64,000 bases of DNA from Phocaeicola sp. (lineage in GTDB: Bacteria; Bacteroidota; Bacteroidia; Bacteroidales; Bacteroidaceae). Where the stretch lies: assembly GCA_029257865.1 (NCBI GenBank), contig JARIAN010000119.1, positions 1 through 64,000 on the forward strand, read 5' to 3'. How positions within the stretch are numbered: position 1 is the stretch's first letter; the number at the start of each line of letters is the position of its first letter. The notes under the pieces were generated by a model. That model saw only the letters and a list, made by a program, of their open reading frames with translations, was not told the origin of the DNA and searched no databases. The position numbers and the translations under genes are program-made. This document shows, in pieces, positions 7,862 through 16,790 of the stretch.

Positions 7862-10800
7862 ATTACATTGATACCATAAAGTCAATAACTCCACTGTCTT
7901 TAGATGATATAATAAAGACAGCCAAACAACACGTACCTGCTCAATATCGACAAACTCCATGGAATTATCCCGGACTTGCTCATGGAACTACTATTCTTCA
8001 GGATGAAGAGCAGTTATGCTGTTATCTTGCTTCTTATGGTGAAATGCACCAAGGTAAACTTGCTTGTGCTTTCACAAAGTTTCCATATCTCAATATGGAC
8101 AAAAATATTGAAATAATAGATTGGGGATGTGGACAAGGTTTGGCAAGTATTTACTTTATTGACAAATTAAGACAGCACAATCTCTTAGAAAAGCTCCAAA
8201 AGGTAACTTTGATTGAACCATCATATGCTGCACTTTCTCGTGCCGAATTACACCTACGGCAGGCTGTAGGAGATTCTGTTTACATTGAAACCCTAAACCA
8301 CTATCTGCCATCAACTGTCGAATCACTTAAAGCCAATGCAATTGGAGGCATATATATTGAAGAGCCTATTTGTATACATCTCTTTTCCAATATTCTTGAT
8401 ATTCCGCAGATTGACTTAAAAGAACTTGCATATCTTGTGAGTTCATCAGGCTATCGTCACTATTTTGTATGTGTTGGTCCGGTAAACTTTGGAAATGAAA
8501 GACTTTCTGCCTTCCCACGATATTTCAATATCCCAAATGATGCTTACTTCATTGATTTTAAATCAGGTCAGTATAAGCAACTTTCTAATGGTAAATGGTA
8601 TGGATGTATTGCAAAAGGATTCCAAGTTATTCGTGAAGAAGGCAAACCATTTCTTGTTTCTCTTTCGTTTTATCCACCAAAACAATTCCATTGTGCTTTC
8701 AGACTTGATACCATTGAGGAGATTGACAGGAATAATTCGGATGCACAGAAATATTGGAATGAGTATTCAGCTTTTGAAGTGCTAGCACCCTTTGATATTG
8801 GAGCAAATATATATGAAGACATAGATCCCGTTTTAGCGGTTCTAAGTAATATAATTTCACGAGGATTACCAACTAAGTGTTCACCTTTCATTGAGAAGAA
8901 GCTTAATAATGCATTAGATTTTTCAGAGGAAACAGAAAAATATGGTACAATAAGATACGTTAAAAAAGCTGGCACTAAGCTTGCCAACGAACAATTACTA
9001 CGTGAAATACCAATTGCAGTTGCCAGAATAGAAAAGGTTATAATAGAGGCAGTCCTTACTGGCCGCATATCACTAGATAAAGAAACATGGGATGTTATTG
9101 TTAAGGAAAATGACGTTCCATGTTCTGCCATTGCTTTTGCTGATTTAGCAGAAATGTATAATCATCTTACAGCTCTTTCATCGGACTTTACAGACAGGAC
9201 ATTTCCGAAGATAAATTTATATGTTATCTCAGAGTCATACACATCTTCACCGCTCCATCTTGGAAGTACTGTCTATTCATATAATAAGCAGGCTAATAGA
9301 GAAAAAAACTATGATATGGTTATCGATATTGCCATACATGAGAAAGTAGATGCTGTAAATGTTCAATTTTCGGAATTCAAGGCTAATAATGATTGCTATT
9401 TCAACGTACGTTCGTCAAATACAATCTATACCTCTCGTGAAATTTACACCACAGACCGAATTCTTTACCAACCTGTAACGACCACTAATGTAAATGGTGG
9501 ACATATAGTAATAAAAGAGACTGCCGAGCATTTGGAATATTTCTTGCAACTAATGTTCCGAAAAAGGGAATTTAGACCAGGGCAGTTACCTATTCTCAAT
9601 AAAGCTCTCCAGATAAAAGGGGTAATAGGACTCTTACCAACAGGTGGAGGAAAATCACTTACTTACCAACTTGCAGCAATGTTACAACCAGGAGTTACTG
9701 TTGTTATTGATCCATTGAAATCATTAATGCAAGACCAATATGATGGCTTACTAGGTACTGGAATTGATTGCTGTACATATATTAATAGCGAACTTACTAC
9801 AGAAGAACGGGCTTCTCATGAACTTATGATGGAATCTTCTCAGGTGATATTTACATTTATGTCACCAGAAAGATTATGCATATTTGAATTTAGAGAAAGA
9901 CTAAAGAACATGGAAGACCTTCACGTTTATTTCTCCTACGGTGTTATAGATGAAGTCCACTGCGTTTCAGAGTGGGGGCAGGATTTCCGTTTTTCTTATC
10001 TTCATCTTGGACGCAATCTTTACAATTATATAAAAGCAAAAAATGGAACAATCTCTTTGTTCGGTTTAACAGCAACAGCCTCTTTTGATGTTCTTTCTGA
10101 CGTAGAGCGTGAACTTTCGGGAAATAATTCATTTACATTAGATCCTGACACAATTGTTCGTTATGAGAATAGTAACCGTCTAGAACTGCAATATAAAGTT
10201 GAAAAGATTGAGGTTGAGTATAAAAAAGATCAGTTCTATGATAAAGAAGGACGATTGAGTAAGTATCCAAGTGCAGTTAATATTGGAGATGTATGGAGTA
10301 CAAATGAGCAAAAAGCAAAATTCTTGTCAACATACATATATCGTATTCCTGATTATATTCGTCAACTTCAAACAAAAGACTCAATTGATAGAATATTAGA
10401 AAGATTTCATGAGAGAGAAGACCTTGAAAAAGTTGATGGCAAGCATCTACTTGTAGATATGCCAGATGATTTCTATTCAAAAAAAAATGATTACGAGCAA
10501 GCAGGTATTATCTTTTGTCCTCATGTGAATAGTAGCGGAATAAGTGTTGATGTCAACTTCACAAATCTCAGAAAGATTTGTGAAGTTGGAACATTCTCAG
10601 GTTCTGCACAAGATGGTGTAACACAAGGGAATGATTCAATGGAGAATATGAAGAGATTCAGAGAAAATAATCTACCAATAATGGTCGCCACAAAAGCTTT
10701 TGGCATGGGTATAGATAAGCCAAATGTAAGATTTACTGTGAATATGAATTATTCAAGTTCTTTAGAAAGCTATGTTCAAGAAGCTGGACGTGCTGGTCGT

Positions 10801-12363
10801 GATCGGAAAATGGCTCTTTCTGTCATACTTTTATCTGATTATAATCTTGCTCGAATCAACCCCAAATATCCTAATTGGAGTTTTCCCCTTGACATCATCA
10901 AAGGGAAATGGTTTAAGGAAGGAGATCTTCATCATATTCTTGAAGATTTTGGTCTTAGCATTGAACCAAGATTTATAGATTATTGTACACCACTGTCTGA
11001 TATAGTTAAATTGAAGTGCAATACAGATAATATCGTTGTTAAAAAAAATGGGGAAGAAATCAAGCAGACATGGCGCTGTTCAGATAAGTGCTCAAAGTAC
11101 AAAAACTGCCAATTGCGTCATGTTGATAAAAGTATGAGAGGATGGCAATTTCATCAAGATCTTAGAGACTATCTTAGAACTGAGCAAATAAGAATTCCAA
11201 AAGAGAATATTGAATATCAAGGAGCTGACTATAATACAGTCATGTATTTCTTTGACAATAACTTTAAAGGTGAGTTCGAAGAGAAGAAAAAGATGTACTA
11301 CCTGTTGAGTCAGGTGAATCTTGAATATTTCATCGGAAACGACAAAAAAGACAAGCCAACGGAACATATTCATGCAAATGGTTTTCTTGAAACGGTTCTA
11401 AATTCTGAAATTGGAACAGAAGTAGTTTCCATTATTTCATATCAAGATGATAGCTATGCTGATATAGCAAAGGCTATTTACCGTATGTGTATAATTGGTC
11501 TAATAGATGATTTTACTCAAGATTATAGTAAACACTCATTCAGAATTCTTTCAACAAGAAAGAAGAACGGATCCTACTATCTACGTTTAAAAGAATTTCT
11601 GATGAGATATTACTCTGAAGAAAGAGCTGAAAACGAAGTCGAAAAGGCCAGCGTCAGAAAAGGACTTAATGAGATTCATAAATGCCTAGGTTATCTGACA
11701 GAATTCATATATGATAAAGTAGCCCTCAAAAGGAAACGTGCTATAGATGATATTCGTAATTTCTGCAACATTGGAATTGATACGTCAAAGGACTGGAAGG
11801 AAATCAACGAAGATTTGAAAGATGAAATATACTATTATTTCAACTCTAAATATGCACGTGAAGGATATATGACAGATAATAACGAGAGTTTTTCACTTTT
11901 GGATGATACAGACCGTGGAAAAAAATCCTCCGCAGAAATATTATTTAAATACATGCGTGTGGTTGATTCTGATGTGATAGGAGCCTCCGGCTCGCCAAAA
12001 GATAACATAAAACATCTTCAAGGAGCGGTCAGGCTTATCCGTAGAGGAACTACAGACTCTAATGCAACTCTCAGTTTGCTTAACGTATTCTGCCTGCTTG
12101 CTTTAAAAGTTGGTAATAATAAGAATCTAATGAATGAGCTTGATAAAAGCTATATTGAAGGTTATCAAGAATTGAAAAATGAGATAAAAAGTCACGATGA
12201 CTTCGCCAGTTGTATTTCTCAGTTTAAGACAAATCTTAATATTCACAATCGAAATTTAGCAATCGACGAAGATATAAAACATCTTGATGATTTAGAGATT
12301 ATAGCAGAGTTAGGTTATCACAATTCATGGATGGATATATTCACAAATAAGTATATAAAATAA
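7858..12363 (+). CDS. Methyltransferase-like domain fused to RecQ-type DNA helicase (1501 aa)
   Basis: Very large cytoplasmic protein. Near residues 88-95 IIDWGCGQGLAS is a class I SAM-binding motif followed by VTLIEPS, but no NPPY-type catalytic motif was seen, so activity and target are unknown. Residues about 400-570 are unassigned. RecQ helicase motifs follow: FRPGQ (motif 0), LLPTGGGKSL (Walker A, about 592-600), DEVH with CVSEWGQDFR (motif II and aromatic loop, about 698-710), LTATAS (near 738), ATKAFGMGIDKP (about 945-955) and QEAGRAGRDRK (about 972-982). A Cys cluster (CSDKCSKYKNC, about 1073-1084) resembles the RecQ zinc site. About 400 further residues are unassigned. RecQ proteins unwind DNA 3'-5'. 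The fusion and context suggest a DNA-processing effector. Confidence 0.88.
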   Translation: MNYIDTIKSITPLSLDDIIKTAKQHVPAQYRQTPWNYPGLAHGTTILQDEEQLCCYLASYGEMHQGKLACAFTKFPYLNMDKNIEIIDWGCGQGLASIYFIDKLRQHNLLEKLQKVTLIEPSYAALSRAELHLRQAVGDSVYIETLNHYLPSTVESLKANAIGGIYIEEPICIHLFSNILDIPQIDLKELAYLVSSSGYRHYFVCVGPVNFGNERLSAFPRYFNIPNDAYFIDFKSGQYKQLSNGKWYGCIAKGFQVIREEGKPFLVSLSFYPPKQFHCAFRLDTIEEIDRNNSDAQKYWNEYSAFEVLAPFDIGANIYEDIDPVLAVLSNIISRGLPTKCSPFIEKKLNNALDFSEETEKYGTIRYVKKAGTKLANEQLLREIPIAVARIEKVIIEAVLTGRISLDKETWDVIVKENDVPCSAIAFADLAEMYNHLTALSSDFTDRTFPKINLYVISESYTSSPLHLGSTVYSYNKQANREKNYDMVIDIAIHEKVDAVNVQFSEFKANNDCYFNVRSSNTIYTSREIYTTDRILYQPVTTTNVNGGHIVIKETAEHLEYFLQLMFRKREFRPGQLPILNKALQIKGVIGLLPTGGGKSLTYQLAAMLQPGVTVVIDPLKSLMQDQYDGLLGTGIDCCTYINSELTTEERASHELMMESSQVIFTFMSPERLCIFEFRERLKNMEDLHVYFSYGVIDEVHCVSEWGQDFRFSYLHLGRNLYNYIKAKNGTISLFGLTATASFDVLSDVERELSGNNSFTLDPDTIVRYENSNRLELQYKVEKIEVEYKKDQFYDKEGRLSKYPSAVNIGDVWSTNEQKAKFLSTYIYRIPDYIRQLQTKDSIDRILERFHEREDLEKVDGKHLLVDMPDDFYSKKNDYEQAGIIFCPHVNSSGISVDVNFTNLRKICEVGTFSGSAQDGVTQGNDSMENMKRFRENNLPIMVATKAFGMGIDKPNVRFTVNMNYSSSLESYVQEAGRAGRDRKMALSVILLSDYNLARINPKYPNWSFPLDIIKGKWFKEGDLHHILEDFGLSIEPRFIDYCTPLSDIVKLKCNTDNIVVKKNGEEIKQTWRCSDKCSKYKNCQLRHVDKSMRGWQFHQDLRDYLRTEQIRIPKENIEYQGADYNTVMYFFDNNFKGEFEEKKKMYYLLSQVNLEYFIGNDKKDKPTEHIHANGFLETVLNSEIGTEVVSIISYQDDSYADIAKAIYRMCIIGLIDDFTQDYSKHSFRILSTRKKNGSYYLRLKEFLMRYYSEERAENEVEKASVRKGLNEIHKCLGYLTEFIYDKVALKRKRAIDDIRNFCNIGIDTSKDWKEINEDLKDEIYYYFNSKYAREGYMTDNNESFSLLDDTDRGKKSSAEILFKYMRVVDSDVIGASGSPKDNIKHLQGAVRLIRRGTTDSNATLSLLNVFCLLALKVGNNKNLMNELDKSYIEGYQELKNEIKSHDDFASCISQFKTNLNIHNRNLAIDEDIKHLDDLEIIAELGYHNSWMDIFTNKYIK

Positions 12364-12372
12364 ATTCCCAAT

Positions 12373-13401
12373 ATGGAAGCACAAGATATTCTTAAAATGC
12401 TCAACAACTTAGAGCAAAGTCTTCAGAATGTTGAATCTGCAAGACAACAAGTTACTAATACTGTAAATGCATATGAAGGTACAAAAGCACAACTTCACGC
12501 ATTAACGGTGGAGTTTAAGGAGGTTTCTTCTGAATTAAACAAAGTTTATAATGCTATAAAAGAGAATGTTGACTCTATTGATGAAACACTCAAAATAAAG
12601 ATTGATTCTGTATTTAAGAGCATAAGTAAAAAAGTGGATACACTTGATGCAGTTGCGGAAAAAATTCAGTCTTCATTTGAAAAGTCATGTAACAATACTG
12701 TCAATACTATTGAGAATTCAGTACATAATAGCATAGGAAAACTTGACAATGAAGTTGATCAATCCATATCCAAGTTTAATGAAAAGGTCAAACTTGAACT
12801 AGATGGCATATCTTCTACCCTTTCAAACTTAAAATCGTGTACGAAAGAAATTCAGGACAGTTTCCGAAATTCTAATACTGCTTTTACGTCTGACTTAAAG
12901 GTTATGCTTAAAAATATTGCAGATGATTTCAAAGCGTCTGTAGAACAGCATATTTTATCTTTTACTTCATTAAAGGATGAGCTTAAAAGTATTATTGATG
13001 GTTATGAAGAGAAAATCAAAACCGTTGTAAGTAAAGTAGATAATATTGAAAGTATAATAAAATCCGAAACAACTATTTTAAAATCAAAAATAGAAGTTAT
13101 TGGTACAAATCAAAAGAATCAACATGATGAAATTGTCAGTAATTTAAAATCTCTTCGTGAAGGGCATATTAAAGCTGCTGATAATTTGTCGGAACGATTT
13201 AATACTGTTGATACAACACTCAGGGCGTTGTTTTCTTCAATATCAGAATTAAAGACACAGTTTGATTCTAAAGAAAAAAATCTTTATAATACAATAAATG
13301 CCCTAAAAGGAGAAATTACCAGTTTTAAGAAGTTACTTACATTTTGCTTTATAGCAATCATCATGTCTTTACTATTAAACTTTATTGCATTTATAAAATA
13401 A
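12373..13401 (+). CDS. Tail-anchored coiled-coil protein
   Basis: 342 residues. Nearly the whole protein is low-complexity helical coiled coil rich in Lys, Glu, Ser, Asn and Ile with heptad spacing. One hydrophobic segment lies at the C terminus (LLTFCFIAIIMSLLLNFIAF), predicting a single membrane anchor with the long coil in the cytoplasm. It could act as a membrane tether or length-measuring scaffold for the soluble operon products. No enzymatic motif. It starts 9 bases after the helicase gene, and its stop overlaps the next start (TAATG). Confidence 0.75.
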   Translation: MEAQDILKMLNNLEQSLQNVESARQQVTNTVNAYEGTKAQLHALTVEFKEVSSELNKVYNAIKENVDSIDETLKIKIDSVFKSISKKVDTLDAVAEKIQSSFEKSCNNTVNTIENSVHNSIGKLDNEVDQSISKFNEKVKLELDGISSTLSNLKSCTKEIQDSFRNSNTAFTSDLKVMLKNIADDFKASVEQHILSFTSLKDELKSIIDGYEEKIKTVVSKVDNIESIIKSETTILKSKIEVIGTNQKNQHDEIVSNLKSLREGHIKAADNLSERFNTVDTTLRALFSSISELKTQFDSKEKNLYNTINALKGEITSFKKLLTFCFIAIIMSLLLNFIAFIK

Positions 13402-13985
13402 TGAGACTTTATATTTTACTTGATACATCTGGTAGCATGGATGGCTCAAAAATCAGTGCGTTGAATGATTCAATGGAAAATATTATTATTGATTTACAGG
13501 AAAAGGCATTTAACGGCAAAAACATTGATATTGTCGTCTTATCCTTTGCAAGGGATGTTACTTGGATGCATGATAAGCCTATTAATATTTTAGATTTTAC
13601 TTGGAAGCCATTAACCGCAAGCGGAATGACCTCTTTAGGTAAAGCGTGCTGTGAGTTGGCAAAAAATATAAGTACATATCCAGCTAATAATGAGAATATT
13701 GCCATAGTACTTCTTAGTGATGGCTGTCCAACCGATGACTATGATGAGGGAATAATTAAATTACGTAATTTACAGACATTTAATGATGCAGATAAGTTTG
13801 CTATAGCTTTAGGAGATAATGCTGATTTACAGTCTTTAATCAGATTTGTGGATGTTCAAGAAAATATTTTTATAGAAAATAAAGCCGATACATTGATTGA
13901 TGCTCTAAACACAATAATAGGAAATATCACTAATTACACTTCAACACCTTTACATTCAGATGATATAGATGATGAATGGTCGTAA
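13401..13985 (+). CDS. Second vWA domain protein (TerY-like)
   Basis: 194 residues, a minimal vWA domain with an intact metal site: DTSGSM at 8-13, Thr77 in MTSLGKA, Asp107 in LLSDGCPTD. It resembles the first vWA protein (3668) along its length, including the WMHDKP/WIYDEP segment, the SLG(K/E)AC segment and an acidic DIDDEWS tail, so the two are probably paralogues. ATG 13401 overlaps the stop of the coiled-coil gene by one base; the open frame upstream to 13344 lies inside that gene. No secretion signal. It is the last gene of the island operon and probably binds a different partner from the first vWA protein. Confidence 0.85.
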   Translation: MRLYILLDTSGSMDGSKISALNDSMENIIIDLQEKAFNGKNIDIVVLSFARDVTWMHDKPINILDFTWKPLTASGMTSLGKACCELAKNISTYPANNENIAIVLLSDGCPTDDYDEGIIKLRNLQTFNDADKFAIALGDNADLQSLIRFVDVQENIFIENKADTLIDALNTIIGNITNYTSTPLHSDDIDDEWS

Positions 13986-14065
13986 TTTGCACTAAATTAT
14001 AATTTCATTACAACAAAAGGGGCATGTATAATATTAAAATACATAGCTGTAAAAAACGGAGCAGG

Positions 14066-14098
14066 CTGTAACAGCAAAAAACGGCGATGCTGTTACAG
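14066..14098. repeat. Perfect 10-bp inverted repeat at the island's right edge
   Basis: CTGTAACAGC (14066-14075) and GCTGTTACAG (14089-14098) are separated by 13 bases. The motif AAAAAACGG occurs at 14051-14059 and again at 14076-14084, inside the loop. No T-tract follows, so it is not a standard terminator. It could be a protein-binding site, an attachment relic or a structured 3' end of the operon transcript. Confidence 0.6.
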
Positions 14099-14190
14099 TT
14101 CTGACACGGTAATGTTGATATTTTCTTTTTAAACTATCTCCTTTTAAGGTAAATCTCGTTGCTGTATTGATGAAACGATTTAATATGGCA

Positions 14191-14625
14191 TCAGTAGCAG
14201 ATGCATTGCTGTCCAACGTTTAAAACCAGTTTGCCACAGATCGCTTTTGTATCCACATAGTCGGGATGATGACCTAGAGCCGAAGCCGCCCAGCTCTTTC
14301 CTGTGCCGGTTTCTCCTGTAATGATGATTGGATACCTGTGTGTGATATAATCACATGTGGCAACTTCATTAAGAAGTGACTGTTTTATACCTCGTGTCGA
14401 GTCGGTAGCTATCTCAATTAACGTAACCGTATAGCGGAAGCGTGCGTTTTTTATAAACCGGTTTATTGGGTTGGAGTTATGCATATCGTTCTCTCCCTGA
14501 ATGAGTAGACGTAATACGTCTGTCAGAGAGATTGAATTGGTTTTGTACACTTCCATTAAATTCTGCCATGTGCGTGTCATTCTGGGCAGTCGCATGTTTC
14601 TGCGTTCTGATAGGATTTTTTCCAT
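14191..14625 (-). pseudogene. istB: IS21-family IstB-like ATPase, 3'-truncated
   Basis: From ATG 14625 the protein (MEKILSERRNMRLPRMTRTW) follows the IstB pattern through ITGETGTGKSWAASALGHH, the Walker A region, near residues 98-116. The similarity then stops and about 30 unrelated residues follow to a stop at 14191. IstB is normally about 250 residues, so the second half of the ATPase, including Walker B, is lost. It marks a deletion or recombination junction near 14285 at the right edge of the island. Confidence 0.8.
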
Positions 14626-14657
14626 TGATGTGCCGTTTTTAAAATTAGTATGATATG

Positions 14658-14798
14658 TTACTTGTAAGTTTGTGCTCCCCTGATGTTTGCATGTAAAGGT
14701 ATGATGGCTTCTTGAGTTTCATCATCTTTTTCCTGAAGTGCCAGATAGCCTTGGCGTCTGGATTTTATCAGATTGCCAATGAACAGGTGGTTAGGTTC
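14658..14798 (-). pseudogene. istA: IstA transposase, C-terminal remnant
   Basis: Just upstream of istB on the same strand, an open stretch of about 46 codons reads EPNHLFIGNLIKSRRQGYLA and ends HANIRGAQTYK-stop. IstA proteins typically end in an NIRG-x-x-YY/YK motif. The usual istA-istB order and a 32-base spacing are kept. Everything upstream of 14798 is non-homologous, so only the tail of istA survives. Together with the istB fragment it is an IS21-type remnant with both ends lost. Confidence 0.65.
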
Positions 14799-15056
14799 AC
14801 TAAATTAGTTTAGATACACTGGATATCAGTAATGCATAAAATTGGATAAATGTACAAATCGGACTGTTTGTTTAGGCATATGCTATAGCAGCATGTTTCG
14901 ATTATTCCATCATCTCAAGTCGCTTTATGAGGTAAGGAAGATATGCTTAAAAATATCAAACAGACTCTCATGTTATATATGGAATATTGAGATTAGAGAT
15001 TTTTACAAAATATCCATTTATAACACGAGAGTCGAGATAGTTTTCGGAATTTAGGT
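14799..15056. other. Non-coding AT-rich stretch
   Basis: No gene supported. It contains near 14960-15035 an imperfect inverted pair (GAGACTCTCATGTTATA-like and TATAACACGAGAGTC) that could fold, but nothing identifies its role. Confidence 0.4.
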
Positions 15057-15064
15057 TAAATTTG
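15057..15064 (+). promoter_or_regulatory. Bacteroidetes -7 promoter element before sialidase
   Basis: TAAATTTG matches TAnnTTTG, 60 bases before the ATG. No clear -33 TTTG was found at the usual distance. Confidence 0.5.
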
Positions 15065-15124
15065 TAATATCAACTTTTATAAAAACCGATTCTACAACAT
15101 AAGTAGAGTACTTAATATTTACGT

Positions 15125-16756
15125 ATGAAATTTAAATTGCTATTTTTAAGTCTGTGTCATGTATCTGTGTTCAATGCTGCAGATGTGGATGTGAAGTTTA
15201 ATCGTGCAATCTTGCCTGTATTGTTAGGGGAAAGTAATAATCCGGTCGGATATATACAGGCAATTAAGGATAAGGAAGAAAGTCGACGACTGACCGGATT
15301 GTCTTATTCGTTTCATGGAACAAACTGCTTATCGGATATAGAAGAATTGGCTTTGTATGAATGTAACTCTAAAGGAAGAGTAGACAAAAATAAATTGTTG
15401 GCTGTTTCGGATGTGAGCAGTGAAGAAGGATATTTGAGATTGAATATTCCGATGAAGTCAGATACTTGCTATTGGGCTTTTGCTGTGAAAATGAAAAAAA
15501 ATGTGCCTTTTTCAGGAAGAGTGAATTTCAATTGCACGGAAGTGTCTTTTAATAATGAGTTAAACAAATATTTAGATGTTACTTTTTCTGAAGGACTGCG
15601 AGTGGCTGTGCCGTTGAGAAAAATGAAACAAGACGGAGTGAATACCAGTAGAATACCAGGGCTTACCACTTCAACTAAAGGGACTCTTCTTGCTATATAT
15701 GATGCAAGGTGGGATTCTTCGCGTGATCTGCAGGGCGATATTGATATCGCATTGAATCGTAGTGAAGACGGTGGAATGACATGGCAACCAATGCAGCGTA
15801 TCCTGGATATGAAAGAATGGGGTAATTTACCGGAAAAGTATAATGGAGTGAGTGACCCTTGCATTTTGTGTGATGAGAGAACTGGTACAATTTATGTGGC
15901 AGGATTATGGATGCATGGAGTTCTTGATGGAGAGACAGGAAAATGGACAGAAGAACTTACGGAAGATAGTACAAAATGGATTCACCAATGGATAAAGAAA
16001 GGGTCTCAGCCTGGATTGGGTGTGAAAGAAACTTCACAGTTCTTGATTACCAAAAGTACAGACGATGGCAAAACATGGAGCGAGCCGGTAAACATTACTC
16101 CGACAACAAAGAAAAAGGAATGGTGGCTATATGCACCGGCACCGGGACATGGTATTACTTTAAAGGATGGCACATTGGTGTTTCCTTCACAGGGAAGAGA
16201 TGAAAACGGATTGCCTTTCTCTAATATTACCTACAGTAAAGATGGTGGGAAAACATGGAAGACAAGTAATCCTGCTTATTCGAATACTACGGAGTGTATG
16301 GCTGTACAGTTAGATAATGGTGATATCATGCTGAATATGAGAGATAATAGGAACTGGAATAATCGAGAGGCTAACGGAAGGCGTATTTGTATCACTTCGG
16401 ACTTGGGAGAAACTTGGAAGGAACATGTTACTTCTCATAATACGCTGACGGAGCCTACTTGCATGGCTTCTATTCACAAACATATTTATCATGATAAGAA
16501 TGGAAAGGAAAAGACTTTGCTGGCGTTCTTTAATCCCAATTCTTATGATGCCCGTAATAAGTTGACATTGAAACTGAGCTTTGACAACGGAATTTCTTGG
16601 CCGAAAAAGTATTGGCTTATGTTGGATGAATGGGGTGGCTTGGGATATTCTTGCATTACCTCGATTAACGATGATACGATTGGTATTGTTTATGAAGGAA
16701 GTGGGGCACAACTTATTTTCCAACAGGTCTGTCTGACAGATTTATTGGAAAGATAA
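15125..16756 (+). CDS. nanH: Exo-alpha-sialidase (GH33), secreted
   Basis: 543 residues with a short signal-like N terminus (MKFKLLFLSLCHVSVFNAAD). A beta-rich N-terminal domain precedes the six-bladed propeller. SRIPGL near residue 175 carries the first Arg of the arginine triad, and DARWDSSRDL supplies the likely acid/base Asp. Asp boxes occur at about 213 (SEDGGMTW), 310 (STDDGKTW), 370 (SKDGGKTW), 425 (TSDLGETW) and 486 (SFDNGISW). A Tyr in GGLGYSC near 508 is the likely nucleophile. It releases terminal sialic acid from host glycans in the periplasm or at the surface. No other nan genes are adjacent. Confidence 0.93.
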   Translation: MKFKLLFLSLCHVSVFNAADVDVKFNRAILPVLLGESNNPVGYIQAIKDKEESRRLTGLSYSFHGTNCLSDIEELALYECNSKGRVDKNKLLAVSDVSSEEGYLRLNIPMKSDTCYWAFAVKMKKNVPFSGRVNFNCTEVSFNNELNKYLDVTFSEGLRVAVPLRKMKQDGVNTSRIPGLTTSTKGTLLAIYDARWDSSRDLQGDIDIALNRSEDGGMTWQPMQRILDMKEWGNLPEKYNGVSDPCILCDERTGTIYVAGLWMHGVLDGETGKWTEELTEDSTKWIHQWIKKGSQPGLGVKETSQFLITKSTDDGKTWSEPVNITPTTKKKEWWLYAPAPGHGITLKDGTLVFPSQGRDENGLPFSNITYSKDGGKTWKTSNPAYSNTTECMAVQLDNGDIMLNMRDNRNWNNREANGRRICITSDLGETWKEHVTSHNTLTEPTCMASIHKHIYHDKNGKEKTLLAFFNPNSYDARNKLTLKLSFDNGISWPKKYWLMLDEWGGLGYSCITSINDDTIGIVYEGSGAQLIFQQVCLTDLLER

Positions 16757-16790
16757 ATCATTAAAGAAAAATTACTAGATTAAGTTTCTT

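Noticed and set aside
14842-15054. 70-codon plus-strand ORF
   Set aside because: Low-complexity, no recognisable domain, lies in decayed DNA next to the IS21 remnant.
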